DNA of 64,000 nucleotides from positions 62,001-126,000 of the forward strand of contig JAHFUR010000003.1 in the NCBI GenBank assembly GCA_023264995.1. Reading direction: 5' to 3'. The notes below the pieces were generated by a model. The model was not told the DNA's origin and made no database searches. It saw only the letters and a list, made by a program, of their open reading frames with translations. The DNA is from Acidimicrobiia bacterium. Lineage in GTDB: Bacteria; Actinomycetota; Acidimicrobiia; Acidimicrobiales; AC-14. Below are positions 34,487 to 43,497 of the stretch, in pieces (position 1 is the first letter of the stretch; the number at the start of each line of letters is the position of its first letter). The position numbers were made by a program, and so were the translations under genes.

Positions 34487-37471
34487 TCAGTGGGAGGCGA
34501 TGACTCCGTCTTCTGCGGCGAGTAAACGCCGCGCGACGGCCGAGGCGAACGAGACGGCCTCGTCGTCGCTGAGCTTCGCCCCCCGTGCCTTGGCGTCGTC
34601 GAACGCCTTTTCGCCGAGGCTGGAGACGAGGGTGCCGACGACGGCTTCCAGCCGATCAGCCTCGGGACCGTACGACGGCGGGGACGTCGTCGAGGCGGTG
34701 CAGGCCCCGTACAGCACCGCGGCCGGCTCATCGGCCCCCACGCGGGAGAGCAGTTCGACAAGGTTGCGCAGCGTGATCCACTGCTGGGGCCAACTCCCCC
34801 CCCGTCGCCAGTGCTGGATGACTTCGTCGAACAACCGCAGAGCGAGGTGGGGGTCGCCATGGCGGCCTCGGAGCGACGTGCTCGACACCCGGGCCAGGCC
34901 CTTCATGAACACGTTGTCAGCAGCCTCTGCGAACTCGAGGCTCTCCCCGATCGCCCCCAACGCCCGCACCGGATCCACCTCCAGCAGCGACTCGCCCTCG
35001 GCGTAGAGGATGTTGGCCATCATCGTGGGATTGTCGGCGCACGCGGCGACCTCACGGGCCTCCTTGGTCAAGGCCAACGCCGTTGCCAGGTCTCCACGTT
35101 GCCCTGCGCATACGGCTCGGCTGCACAGGCTCCATACCACGCCTTGGTCGTAGCCGAGGAGTCGCCACAGGCGCACCGCTTCGCCGAAGTGGTCGTACGC
35201 TTCCTCCAACCGCCCGCTCAACAAGCAAACGCCGGCGAGGGCTTCGGTTGGCAGCGCCCGTCGGGGGTCGTCCGTTCCGGCGCACGCCGCGAGACCCCGC
35301 TCGGCATATCGAGCAGCGAGAGTCATCTCCCCCCGGGTTGTCCGGAGAAGGGCGGCGGAACCGAGCACGAAAGGAAGGAGGGGATGGTCGTGGGCCGACG
35401 GGAGCTCGGCGGCGGCTTCCGCCCAACTCAGGATCTCGTCGTTCGTCTGCCAGCAGGCAAACCGGTGGAGTGCCGCCGAGAGACGAAGCGCGAGGTCAGG
35501 GTCACTTTGCTTCCGGCACCACGTGTGGGCCGCCCGCAGGTTGTCGAGCTCTGCGCGCAGCCGCCTCACCCACTCGCGCTCCTGCGGCCCGCGCAGGCCA
35601 ATCTCGGCCTCCTCCGCCAGGGCCAGGAAGTATCGGGCATGGGCGTCTGAGGTCGCCTCCCTCTCGCCTCGGGCGTCGAGGCGCTCGGCGCCGTAGAGGC
35701 GCAGGGTCTCGAGCATGGCGTAGCGGGCCAGGCCGGACGGCGAGGGCGGGACGACCATCGACTTGTCCGCCAGGCTGGCGACGAGAGGGGCGACCTGGGA
35801 GGCGGGGACGGCGCCGTCCGCGCACACGGCGGCGGCGGCCCCGAGCGTCCAGCCCCCGGCGAAGACCGAGAGCCGTTCGAACACCGCACACTCGGCCTCG
35901 TCGAGCAACCCATAGGACCAGTCGACCAGCGCCCGCAGCGTCCGATGCCGTTCGCCCTCGCCCCGGGGACCGGCGGTCAGGAGCGCGAAGCGATCACGCA
36001 AGCGCTGAGCCAGGTCGTGAGCAGTGAGGACACCCAGGCGGGCGGCGGCGATCTCGAGAGCGAGGGGCAGGCCGTCGAGTCCTCGGCAGATCTCGGCCAC
36101 TGCGTCGGTGTTGGCGTCGTTGAGGCGGAAGTCGGCACGAGCGGCGAGGGCTCGGTCCAGGAAGAGCGCCACCGCGGGCGACGCCTCGACCTCTCCCTCG
36201 TTTGCGGTCAGGGGCGGGACCGGCAGGGGAAGCACCGGCCAGACGTGCTCGCCCCCCACGCCCAGGCGCTCGCGGCTGGTGGCCACGACCGTGATCTGGG
36301 GGCAGCGGCGGGCAAGTGCCTCCACCAGGCCTGAGGCGGCGGGGAGCACGTGCTCGCAGTTGTCCACCACGAGCAGCATCCGGCGGGGCCGAAGGGCGTC
36401 CACCAGCGCGTCCGAGAGGTTGGGCCCGGGCGGCCGGGCCAAGCCGAGAGCGGCAGCGACGGCATGGGGCACCGCCTCCGGGGAGCTCAGCCGGGCCAGC
36501 TCGACGACCCAGGTCCCATCGGGGAACTGCGGTGCGACGGCCTCGGCCAGGCGCAGGGCGAGTCGACTCTTGCCTACCCCTCCTACCCCCACCAGGGTCA
36601 CCACCCGTGCTCGCTCGAGCAGGTCGACGAGCCCGGCCACGTCGTCCTCCCGGCCCACGAAGGTCGTGATGGCGGGCGCCAGGTTGCCCTCGGTCGGACC
36701 TGAAGGAGCGGGCGGCTCGGCGGGCGCCACGTGCGGCGCCTGGGTGAGGATGTCACTTTCAAGGTCGCGTAGAGCGGCTGAGGGCTCGAGGCCGAGCTCG
36801 TCGGCGAGACGCTGTCGGAAGCGCTGGTAGAGCCTGAGGGCGTCGACTTGGCGTCCGCACTGCGCGAGGGCCCGCATGAGCTGCGCGTGGGGCCGCTCAC
36901 TGAGCGGATGGGCGGCGACAACGCCCTCCAGCACGCTGACCGCGTCAGGGCTGCGCCCCAGTGCGAGCAGCGCTTCGACGCGATGTGCTACCGCCGTCTG
37001 TCGCAGCTCCTCGAGGCAAGCCGCCTCGCCTCGGGCGACGTCGTCGTCGGCGAACTCGGCAAACGCTGGGCCCCGCCACAGCGCCAAGGCGTCGTCAAGG
37101 AGCTCGAGCGCTCGGGCTGGGTCCACGTGCAAGGTCGATCGTGCCAGATCCACCATCTCGCGGAATCGCAGGGAGTCGAGCTGGTGAGGGCGCAGCTCGA
37201 TCGCATAACCAGGGGGCCGCGTGACGATGGGGGCGGGCGTGGCCGCGGTCGTGAGCCGGCGCCGGAGGCGGGCCACATAGGTCTGCAGAGCGTTGCGGTC
37301 AGAGGTGGGCGGGTCGTCGCCCCAGAGGACTTCGATCAGGCGGGAGGTCGACACGACGGCATTCGCGTCCACCAACAGCGCGGCAAGGACCTTTCGCTCG
37401 TTGCTACTGCCGATATCAACGAGGTCGTCGCCTCGCCGGACCTCGAGCGAGCCCAGTACACGAAACTGCAT
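34487..37471 (-). CDS. SARP/BTAD regulator with NB-ARC-like ATPase and TPR tail (AfsR-like)
   Basis: A protein of about 994 residues. Residues 1-95 form an OmpR-type winged helix (MQFRVLGSLEV start), about 95-245 the BTAD domain, about 270-600 an NB-ARC-like ATPase with Walker A GVGGVGKS (about 295-302), LLVVDNCEH Walker B and GLPLALEIAAARLG, then helical repeats. The start could be TTG 37483 (better ribosome-site spacing to GAGGAGG) or ATG 37471 (family-typical). AfsR-like proteins activate transcription after ATP-dependent oligomerisation. Regulon unknown. Confidence 0.85.
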   Translation of the reverse strand: MQFRVLGSLEVRRGDDLVDIGSSNERKVLAALLVDANAVVSTSRLIEVLWGDDPPTSDRNALQTYVARLRRRLTTAATPAPIVTRPPGYAIELRPHQLDSLRFREMVDLARSTLHVDPARALELLDDALALWRGPAFAEFADDDVARGEAACLEELRQTAVAHRVEALLALGRSPDAVSVLEGVVAAHPLSERPHAQLMRALAQCGRQVDALRLYQRFRQRLADELGLEPSAALRDLESDILTQAPHVAPAEPPAPSGPTEGNLAPAITTFVGREDDVAGLVDLLERARVVTLVGVGGVGKSRLALRLAEAVAPQFPDGTWVVELARLSSPEAVPHAVAAALGLARPPGPNLSDALVDALRPRRMLLVVDNCEHVLPAASGLVEALARRCPQITVVATSRERLGVGGEHVWPVLPLPVPPLTANEGEVEASPAVALFLDRALAARADFRLNDANTDAVAEICRGLDGLPLALEIAAARLGVLTAHDLAQRLRDRFALLTAGPRGEGERHRTLRALVDWSYGLLDEAECAVFERLSVFAGGWTLGAAAAVCADGAVPASQVAPLVASLADKSMVVPPSPSGLARYAMLETLRLYGAERLDARGEREATSDAHARYFLALAEEAEIGLRGPQEREWVRRLRAELDNLRAAHTWCRKQSDPDLALRLSAALHRFACWQTNDEILSWAEAAAELPSAHDHPLLPFVLGSAALLRTTRGEMTLAARYAERGLAACAGTDDPRRALPTEALAGVCLLSGRLEEAYDHFGEAVRLWRLLGYDQGVVWSLCSRAVCAGQRGDLATALALTKEAREVAACADNPTMMANILYAEGESLLEVDPVRALGAIGESLEFAEAADNVFMKGLARVSSTSLRGRHGDPHLALRLFDEVIQHWRRGGSWPQQWITLRNLVELLSRVGADEPAAVLYGACTASTTSPPSYGPEADRLEAVVGTLVSSLGEKAFDDAKARGAKLSDDEAVSFASAVARRLLAAEDGVIASH

Positions 37472-37485
37472 GCCTCCTCGCAAGC

Positions 37486-37770
37486 CTAGCTGCGCGCTCC
37501 TTGGACTGCCCCTGCCCGGCTCCGCTTCGCGGTCAAAGCGCGAGCCTCGTGGGACAGGAGTCCGGCCTGCCGGACCGGGTGCGCGACTCCCAGCTTTCGC
37601 CCAACCGACCGTAGACCCCGGACTGAAGCTCGGTCCGCCACCTCCTCGCAGAATCGACTCTTGCCGATGCCGGCCTCGCCCGAGACGAGCACCAATTCAC
37701 CCTTGCCCCGTGACGGGATTGTCCAGACTCGACTCAATTCGGTCAGCTCGCCCTGACGGCCGACAAACCG
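37486..37770 (-). pseudogene. Fragment of a P-loop ATPase (LuxR/adenylate-cyclase-associated type)
   Basis: The minus strand reads RFVGRQGELTELSRVW followed by LVLVSGEAGIGKSRFCEEVA, the start and Walker A region of the AAA module found in large LuxR or adenylate-cyclase regulators. A stop codon lies just before Arg-Phe-Val, and the reading frame ends about 60 residues after Walker A, so no functional ATPase can be made. The DNA further upstream (to about 37850) looks like decayed coding sequence in more than one frame. Confidence 0.6.
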
Positions 37771-38624
37771 CTACACATCCGACTGTGTGACGCCCACGAC
37801 GTCGCCCGCCTCTAGGTCGTGCCGGCGTCCAGGGGGAGGAGGAGGGAGCGACCCGCCTCCCCGCCGCTCAACGATGTTGCCACTCCGGGGCGCGGCACGC
37901 CCAATCCTGGATCAGAACGCTGGGCGTTCTACATCGGCGCCGCCACGACGATTCGCCGGCGACTCCATGCGGCTCTGCCGTGCGCAGCCCGGGGATACAT
38001 ACGGCACTTGTCCCCGCAGTGGCACCGAGCGCGCTCCGCGAGGCGATGAGCCCGCACCCGCTGACACCGAACCTGCGCATGTGTGCTGACATCGAGTTGC
38101 GCATGCCCGCTGTCAGTTCACCCGCGTCGTGACAGTTGGCCCTTGACAGACCGGCGAGTTGACCGACGCGCGATGTCATGACCCCGTCTGGCCATGGCCG
38201 CGACATTGCTGTCGCCCGCCGAACGCCTGGAGCACCCCTGCACCTTGGACAAGCCTCCCGATCGCGCCCGGTTCGCCCTGCCGTGGAAGGCAGAACACCT
38301 TCACTGCTGCGCCAGCTCGTCACCTGATGGCGTCTTGGGGGCGGGCCCAAAAACGAAGCTCCAACCGAACGGGCCCGGTGAGGATGATGTGATGAGGCGC
38401 CCCAGGGGGTATGGGCTGTCGCTCGCCGGCCCGAAGCCGAACTGGCGATCTGGCGAAGAGGTCCTCGGATTCAAATCGAAACTCCAAGGCGCCATCTCGA
38501 ACATGGAGACAACTCGGCGACCGTCAGGGATGCGGTGGCGCGCAGCAAGCCGGTAGGCACAGAATCCTGGTCCCACGGGCCCGCTCGTCCCACAACGGTC
38601 AACCCGTCAGGAAACTCGGCGCGG
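37771..38624. other. Non-coding or decayed region
   Basis: About 850 bases with lower coding character than the surroundings. No open frame matches a family I know. It may be remains of the regulator whose fragment lies at 37486-37770. Confidence 0.45.
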
Positions 38625-38801
38625 TCACAGAGAGCACTCGATACTCGATCCGAGGCGTTCGGCACGCCCGAGTGGATCGCGGACCCACGCTCTCTCTTGG
38701 AACGGCGGGCGGTGTCGGATGTGCTGGTTGTGGAAGCAGGACAACTCTGCGACCCACTCCCCGACCACGTCGGGATGGAAGGCGACGATGGATCGGATCA
38801 T
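38625..38801 (-). CDS. DUF3565 small protein
   Basis: A 58-residue protein with the DUF3565 pattern: MIRSIVAFHPD, then GEWVAELSCFHNQHIRHRPP, then RAWVRDPLGR. The family usually has Cys-Gly-His at the central position (here Cys-Phe-His) and a final CxxC; this copy ends in ECSL, so the last Cys is missing and metal binding may be lost. ATG 38801 has only a weak ribosome site. Function of the family is unknown. Confidence 0.7.
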   Translation of the reverse strand: MIRSIVAFHPDVVGEWVAELSCFHNQHIRHRPPFQERAWVRDPLGRAERLGSSIECSL

Positions 38802-38859
38802 CGGCTCACCAGATGTTTCGTACGCGACCGCCGCGGCGAGTGGATTCGGACGAACTGCG

Positions 38860-39309
38860 TCATGATCGTGTACCTGAGACGGCGGGTAGGTCATCCGAGA
38901 GCGCGGCCAGGCGGGGCCCGATCCGGGAAAGCTCCTCGAGATGGGCTTCGGCCAGAGCGTTCAGGCGGTGTTCGCCCTCATCGGTGAGCGTGACACGGAC
39001 GACGCGATGATCGGCCCCATCGGTCAGCCGCCTCACGAGTCCCGCTCGCGTGGCGCGGTTGACGAGCTCGACGGTGCTGTGGTGACGCAGCAGCAGGTGG
39101 GCTGCCAGGTCGCCCACGCTCGGCGGAGCTCCGTGACCTCGAACCGCCAGGAGCAGCTGGTGTTGGGCGGGCGTCACCCCCGCCCTCTGGGCCTGCTCCT
39201 CACTCCAGTGAAGGAACCGCCGAAGACCGTCCCGAAACTGGAGGAGGCGCTCGAAGTCCTTGTCGGACAACGACTGTGGTCTCACATGCGGGGGCTCATC
39301 TCGCTTCAC
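38860..39309 (-). CDS. MarR-family transcriptional regulator
   Basis: A 149-residue winged-helix protein: GVTPAQHQLLLAVRGHG, SVGDLAAHLLLRHHSTVELV for the recognition helix, and GLVRRLTDGADHRVVRVTLT for the wing. GTG 39309 lies only 17 bases from the start of the divergent CLC channel gene, so its binding there would control both genes. An ATCG-N5-CGAT inverted repeat overlaps the gap. The ligand is unknown. Confidence 0.82.
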   Translation of the reverse strand: MKRDEPPHVRPQSLSDKDFERLLQFRDGLRRFLHWSEEQAQRAGVTPAQHQLLLAVRGHGAPPSVGDLAAHLLLRHHSTVELVNRATRAGLVRRLTDGADHRVVRVTLTDEGEHRLNALAEAHLEELSRIGPRLAALSDDLPAVSGTRS

Positions 39310-39328
39310 GATACTATCGTAGAGCGAT
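39310..39328. promoter_or_regulatory. Very short divergent gap with ATCG-N5-CGAT inverted repeat
   Basis: The two starts (39309 minus, 39327 plus) are separated by 17 bases; ATCG (39316-39319) and CGAT (39325-39328) form a small inverted repeat that reaches into the CLC start codon. A MarR dimer could sit here. Confidence 0.35.
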
Positions 39329-41096
39329 GTACTCCACTCCCCGACGAACCGCCCTGCTCACCATCCTTGCCGCCGCAGTGGGGCTGGCCGGTGGGGGAAC
39401 GGCGTGGATCCTCCTGCACCTCATCGCTTTCATCACCAACGCCGCGGTTTTCGGCCGCCTCGGGTTCCACCCGCCGTCCTTTGCCGATCTCCATCCCAGC
39501 CCGAGAATCGTCGTCGTGGCCGTGCTCGGAGGGTTGCTCATCAGCCTTCTCGCCAAGTGGTCGCCCATCATCCGAGGCCACGGGATACCGGAGGCCATGG
39601 AGGCGGTGCTCACGAAGCAGAGCCGGATCGCACCTCGGACGGCACTGGCCAAGCCGCTTTCGGCCGCGATCGCCATCGGCACCTCGGCACCGTTCGGTGC
39701 GGAGGGGCCGATCATCGTGACCGGCGGGGCGATCGGGTCGTTGCTGGGCCAAGTCGTGCGGGTCTCACCCGCGGAGCGCAAGATTCTGCTGGCCTGTGGG
39801 GCGGCCGCCGGCATGTCGGCCACATTCGGGGCGCCACTCGCCGCTGTGATCCTGGCCATCGAGTTGCTCCTCTTCGAGTTCTCGGCCCGCGCCCTGGTCC
39901 CGCTGATCGTCGCATCGAGCATCGCCGGGGGCGTCCACAACGCACTCTTCGGGTCCGGTCCCCTGTTCTCGGTGCCGGTCCATGACTACGGCGGTCTCGG
40001 TGGGCTCCCATCGTTCGTGCTCCTCGGCCTGGCCTGCGGCCTTCTCGCCGTGGTCATCAGTCAAGGGCTCTTCGTGGTGGAGCGGCTCTACCGCCGTTTG
40101 CCCATCGGCGAGTTCTGGCATCCCATGATTGGCGCGGTGCTCTTCGCCTCGGTCGGTTTGATCGCGCCACGAGCCCTGGGCGTCGGCTACGACGCCATCG
40201 GTGACGTCCTGAACAGCCGACTCGCGCTCGGAACGATCGCGGTTCTGGGCCTGATCAAGCTCGTTTCATGGTGGCTCGCCCTGGGCTCGGGGACCTCGGG
40301 CGGCACGCTGGCGCCCATCCTCCTTATCAGCGCCGCGTTCGGAACGCTCTTCGGCACCGCCGTCAACCATCTCCTGCCGGGGGTCGACATTTCTCCCGGC
40401 GCGTTCGCCCTCGTGGCCATGGCCGCCACGTTCGGGGGGTCAACGCGAGCGACGTTCACGGCGATCGTGTTCGTGTTCGAGCTGACCCGTGACTACCAGG
40501 TCGTCATTCCGGTCATGCTCGCCACCGTGCTGGCCGACCTTGTCTTCAGTGCCCTCAGCGAACACAGCATCATGACCGAGAAGCTCAGCCACCGGGGTCT
40601 GCGAATCGGACGCCACTATGGAGTCGATCCCCTGACGACCTATCTCGTCAGTCAGGTCATGACATCAGCCGTGGCGACCATCTCGGCCACACTGACTGCG
40701 GGCGAGGCACGAGAGAAGTTCGTCAAGGGAGGCCACGGCGCCTACCCGATTCTGGACGGTGACGGCGTTATGGTCGGCATCCTGACTCGGGGCGACCTGC
40801 TGGACGCCGGCGTTGATGCGGGGGATTCCGTCCTCGAGCACGCGAGCCGCGACGTCGTCTCGGTCGGGCCCCGCGACAACGCGATGGCTGCGCTGGATGT
40901 CATGCTCGATGAAGGCGTCGAGCATGTTCCGGTGATCGCCGATGGCCGTCTCGTGGGCATTTGCACCCGAACGGATCTTCTCAAGGTCCGTCAAGAGCAG
41001 CGGACGTCCGAGGCACCTCAGGAACCCAGCCGCATCGCTCCAGGCCCTCCTCTTCGTCCCCGTCACCGTCGCGGGACTCGGGCGCCGATCAGATGA
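39327..41096 (+). CDS. CLC-type chloride channel/antiporter with CBS domains
   Basis: A 589-residue CLC protein. The ion-pathway motifs GTSAPFGAEGP, GSGTSGGTLAP and the GVDISPGAFALVAMAA region are present. The Glu in GAEGP is the gating glutamate. Two CBS domains (about 445-565) follow the membrane part and may bind nucleotides. ATG 39327 is used; no ribosome site precedes it, so it may be leaderless. The gene overlaps the convergent alternative oxidase gene by eight bases at its 3' end. Confidence 0.88.
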   Translation: MYSTPRRTALLTILAAAVGLAGGGTAWILLHLIAFITNAAVFGRLGFHPPSFADLHPSPRIVVVAVLGGLLISLLAKWSPIIRGHGIPEAMEAVLTKQSRIAPRTALAKPLSAAIAIGTSAPFGAEGPIIVTGGAIGSLLGQVVRVSPAERKILLACGAAAGMSATFGAPLAAVILAIELLLFEFSARALVPLIVASSIAGGVHNALFGSGPLFSVPVHDYGGLGGLPSFVLLGLACGLLAVVISQGLFVVERLYRRLPIGEFWHPMIGAVLFASVGLIAPRALGVGYDAIGDVLNSRLALGTIAVLGLIKLVSWWLALGSGTSGGTLAPILLISAAFGTLFGTAVNHLLPGVDISPGAFALVAMAATFGGSTRATFTAIVFVFELTRDYQVVIPVMLATVLADLVFSALSEHSIMTEKLSHRGLRIGRHYGVDPLTTYLVSQVMTSAVATISATLTAGEAREKFVKGGHGAYPILDGDGVMVGILTRGDLLDAGVDAGDSVLEHASRDVVSVGPRDNAMAALDVMLDEGVEHVPVIADGRLVGICTRTDLLKVRQEQRTSEAPQEPSRIAPGPPLRPRHRRGTRAPIR

Positions 41097-41697
41097 ACCG
41101 CGGCTCGTCCATGCGGTCCAGGCTCTCCTGCTTGTGGACCCGCTCGTCGTGGCCGATCTGGCGGAACAGGTCGGCCACCGACTCGTAGTGGCCGTACTCA
41201 TCGACAAAGAGACCGTCGTAGGGCCGGTTCTCCAGCTCGGGGGTTTCGTGGACGAACAGTGCGTACTCGTGCTCGGCGTGATCCTCGAAGTCGGCGTTCA
41301 GCCCGTAGCTCCACCGCGGGTTCAAGGCGTAGAGAAGCCATGAGAGCTGGTAGTAGGCGAAGGCCAGTGCCTGCGGAACAACGCGGTAGCGGAGGAAGCT
41401 CTCGCGTTTGCCCGACGCCTCCACCAACTCTTCGAGGATCAGCAGGTGCCACTGTTCGTTGTCCTGCTGTTCCCAGCTCTCGTGGACCCGCTCGAAGATG
41501 CGGCGAGCGAATGTCGGGCGCGAGTACCGATGAGTCACGGCGACGTAGGCGACGTTCTCCCACGCCTGGTAGGGCACGCGGGCGACCACCTCGAGCACCT
41601 TGAACTTCGAGAGGGTACGGGAACGTCTGTACAGGAGGTCCAAGAGCGTGAAGAGCACACGGGCGGCGGGACCATAGCGGCGCCTGGGCGATGCCAT
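41089..41697 (-). CDS. Alternative oxidase (plastid terminal oxidase-like) diiron quinol oxidase
   Basis: A 202-residue protein resembling the AOX/PTOX family. All six expected diiron ligands can be placed: Glu36 (LEVVARVP), Glu81 and His84 (NEQWHLLI), Glu139 (FEDHAEHEY), Glu185 and His188 (HDERVHKQ). The segments LSWLLYALNPRWSYG and ALFVHETPEL also match PTOX. It would oxidise quinol and reduce oxygen to water without proton pumping. A longer in-frame start (GTG 41799) would place a CRP-type palindrome in the coding region, so ATG 41697 is preferred. Confidence 0.8.
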   Translation of the reverse strand: MASPRRRYGPAARVLFTLLDLLYRRSRTLSKFKVLEVVARVPYQAWENVAYVAVTHRYSRPTFARRIFERVHESWEQQDNEQWHLLILEELVEASGKRESFLRYRVVPQALAFAYYQLSWLLYALNPRWSYGLNADFEDHAEHEYALFVHETPELENRPYDGLFVDEYGHYESVADLFRQIGHDERVHKQESLDRMDEPRFI

Positions 41698-41784
41698 GGT
41701 CACCGCCTGCTCCGCCTTGAGGTCGGGTGCGGTCAGCTTCGGGGGCGGTCCGGTCGGTGACGAGCGGGCCTCTTCTGCGCCATT

Positions 41785-41800
41785 TGTGAACCTGTTCACA
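41785..41800. promoter_or_regulatory. CRP/FNR-type palindrome TGTGA-N6-TCACA
   Basis: TGTGAACCTGTTCACA is a seven-base inverted repeat with a two-base spacer and fits the CRP consensus exactly. It lies 88 bases upstream of the preferred alternative oxidase start. Confidence 0.55.
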
Positions 41801-41808
41801 AGCCGAGC

Positions 41809-41997
41809 CTACTGCGGAGCGACGACACGCGATTCGGGTCGCACTGATGCTGAGAGCGTGCCTGTATCGCTCCTGAAATGACGGCGCTCGTGTTTCCACT
41901 TCCACTGCTTCGTACGCAGAATTGCGGTGCTCCTCCTCCTCATGAGCCTGTAGTCGGTCACCGGCTGTGGGTCCTCGAACGGCCTCCGGGCCATCAT
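41809..41997 (-). CDS. Small basic hypothetical protein
   Basis: A possible 62-residue, Arg-rich protein starting MMARRPFEDP. AGGAGA is well spaced before ATG 41997. No family is recognised. It lies between the hydrogenase protease-phosphatase gene and the alternative oxidase gene on the same strand, and could instead be chance. Confidence 0.3.
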   Translation of the reverse strand: MMARRPFEDPQPVTDYRLMRRRSTAILRTKQWKWKHERRHFRSDTGTLSASVRPESRVVAPQ

Positions 41998-42030
41998 CGG
42001 GTCGTCTCCTCGTGTCGCGGTGCGCAGGCG

Positions 42031-43497
42031 CTACGAGGAGCGCGGTGGGGTCCGCTTTGGACTAGGAGTAGCGAGAGCGGTGAGACGCGGCTTGTATGAC
42101 GGTGGCACGTGAGCGTTTCTCGAGGGCCCGTCCAGTCGCAGCCCCACGAGGCACATGTCGTCGTCCCGCCGAAGGCCGGTGGTGCAGGCGCTCAGGATGA
42201 AATCACAGAGGTCGTCCAACTGCTGGGGACCATCGGTGACGGCCATTCGGAGGCGCTCCAGCCCGACGGTCCGGGACGTTGCCCGACTTTCGACCAACCC
42301 GTCCGTGAACAGCATCAGAGTCGACCCCCGATCGAGGCGTAGGGTCGCCTCCGGACGGTCGACCCCGACCATTGCGCCGACGGCGTCCGAACGGGCGGTG
42401 TCGATGAAGCGGGCATGCGACGCCGCCCGGTCCAGCACCAATGGAGGACAGCCTCCGGCGTTGGAGAAGCGGATCTCGCCGGTGTCGGGATGCAGCGTCA
42501 AGTAGAGAACGCGAGCCAGTTGACCCAGCCCGGTCGTCTCCGCGAGCCGATCGAGGTGTTGCATCACGCGGACCGGGGAGTCGCCGTCGATGGCGGCGTA
42601 GGCCCGGGCCGCAGCCCGCAGGTCGCTCATGATCGGCGCCACTTCGACGCCACGGCCGGCGACGTTGCCGATCACGATTCCCAGACCGCCGCTCCCGAGG
42701 GGAACAGCGTCGACCCAGTCACCACCGCAGCCGACGAAAACGCCCCACGGGTGAACCCGGCCGGCGAGCGTCACCCCATGGGCGTCTGACCACCCCCTGT
42801 CCAGCAACGCGGGCGACCGGCCGACCTCATGGCGTGCCTGGGCATGGTCCCGGGCGTAGTCGATCAGCTCGGCCATGTCCTCGCTCGGTTCCGCTGAGCG
42901 TGGAGCGCCGGCGGTGGCGGGGGTATCGGAAACCTCGACCAGCGAGGCGTCCGCAGCTTCGAAGTGACGAGAGCCGCCGGCGCTTCCGGCGATACCGACG
43001 AGCTCCTCGCGAACCATGTCCAGGATCGGGTCGAAGCACTCGGCCAAGAGGTCGCTGAAGCCGATGCCGAACTCAGCCTCGGCGGGCTCGATCTCGATGA
43101 TGACGGTGTCGACCGGCAGGCCCCCCCAGTGACGGGCCATGGCCAGGGTGTGGTCGAGGTCAACCATGCCCATCGCGGACTCTTCAAGGCTGCGATGGAC
43201 GTCAGCGGGCGCGGGCGGCGTGAGGTCCACGCGGTAGCGGCGCAGCGTCGCCGGCGGATCGAACTCCCGGGGCACTGCCCCCAGGAGGACGACCTTGGCC
43301 GGTCGCAACTCCTGGAGGCGGTGCAGGACGAGCGGGGCGGAGCAGGAAAGGTCCTCGACTACCACCCCGTCGGGCCAGTCCAGATGCTGGAGGTAGTCGA
43401 TGACCTGTCGCCCGAAATCCAAGTCCCGCATGCCCGGTCGCCCGAAGCCGCCGACGAGGGCGCGGCAGGCGGTGGTCTTCCCGTCGGTGGCGGTCAT
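42031..43497 (-). CDS. Hydrogenase maturation protease-like domain fused to SpoIIE/PP2C-type phosphatase domain
   Basis: A 488-residue fusion. Residues about 10-168 resemble hydrogenase maturation endopeptidases (HybD/HycI, M52): LVGGFGRPGMRDLDFG, VVVEDLS, the His-bearing DLDHTLAMARHWGGLPVD and IIEIEPAEAEFGIGFSD. The usual acidic residue of the central DA motif appears as Gly (LLGAVP). Residues about 255-455 are a PP2C-like SpoIIE domain: GGDWVDAVPL (Asp260), GNVAGRG (277-283; the normal metal Asp is Asn), NAGGCPP, FTDGLVES (Asp399) and DDDMCLVGL. It starts four bases inside the end of hydrogenase copy 1, so it is coupled to it. Role proposed: large-subunit processing linked to Ser/Thr-phosphatase signalling. 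The altered residues leave both activities open. Confidence 0.75.
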   Translation of the reverse strand: MTATDGKTTACRALVGGFGRPGMRDLDFGRQVIDYLQHLDWPDGVVVEDLSCSAPLVLHRLQELRPAKVVLLGAVPREFDPPATLRRYRVDLTPPAPADVHRSLEESAMGMVDLDHTLAMARHWGGLPVDTVIIEIEPAEAEFGIGFSDLLAECFDPILDMVREELVGIAGSAGGSRHFEAADASLVEVSDTPATAGAPRSAEPSEDMAELIDYARDHAQARHEVGRSPALLDRGWSDAHGVTLAGRVHPWGVFVGCGGDWVDAVPLGSGGLGIVIGNVAGRGVEVAPIMSDLRAAARAYAAIDGDSPVRVMQHLDRLAETTGLGQLARVLYLTLHPDTGEIRFSNAGGCPPLVLDRAASHARFIDTARSDAVGAMVGVDRPEATLRLDRGSTLMLFTDGLVESRATSRTVGLERLRMAVTDGPQQLDDLCDFILSACTTGLRRDDDMCLVGLRLDGPSRNAHVPPSYKPRLTALATPSPKRTPPRSS

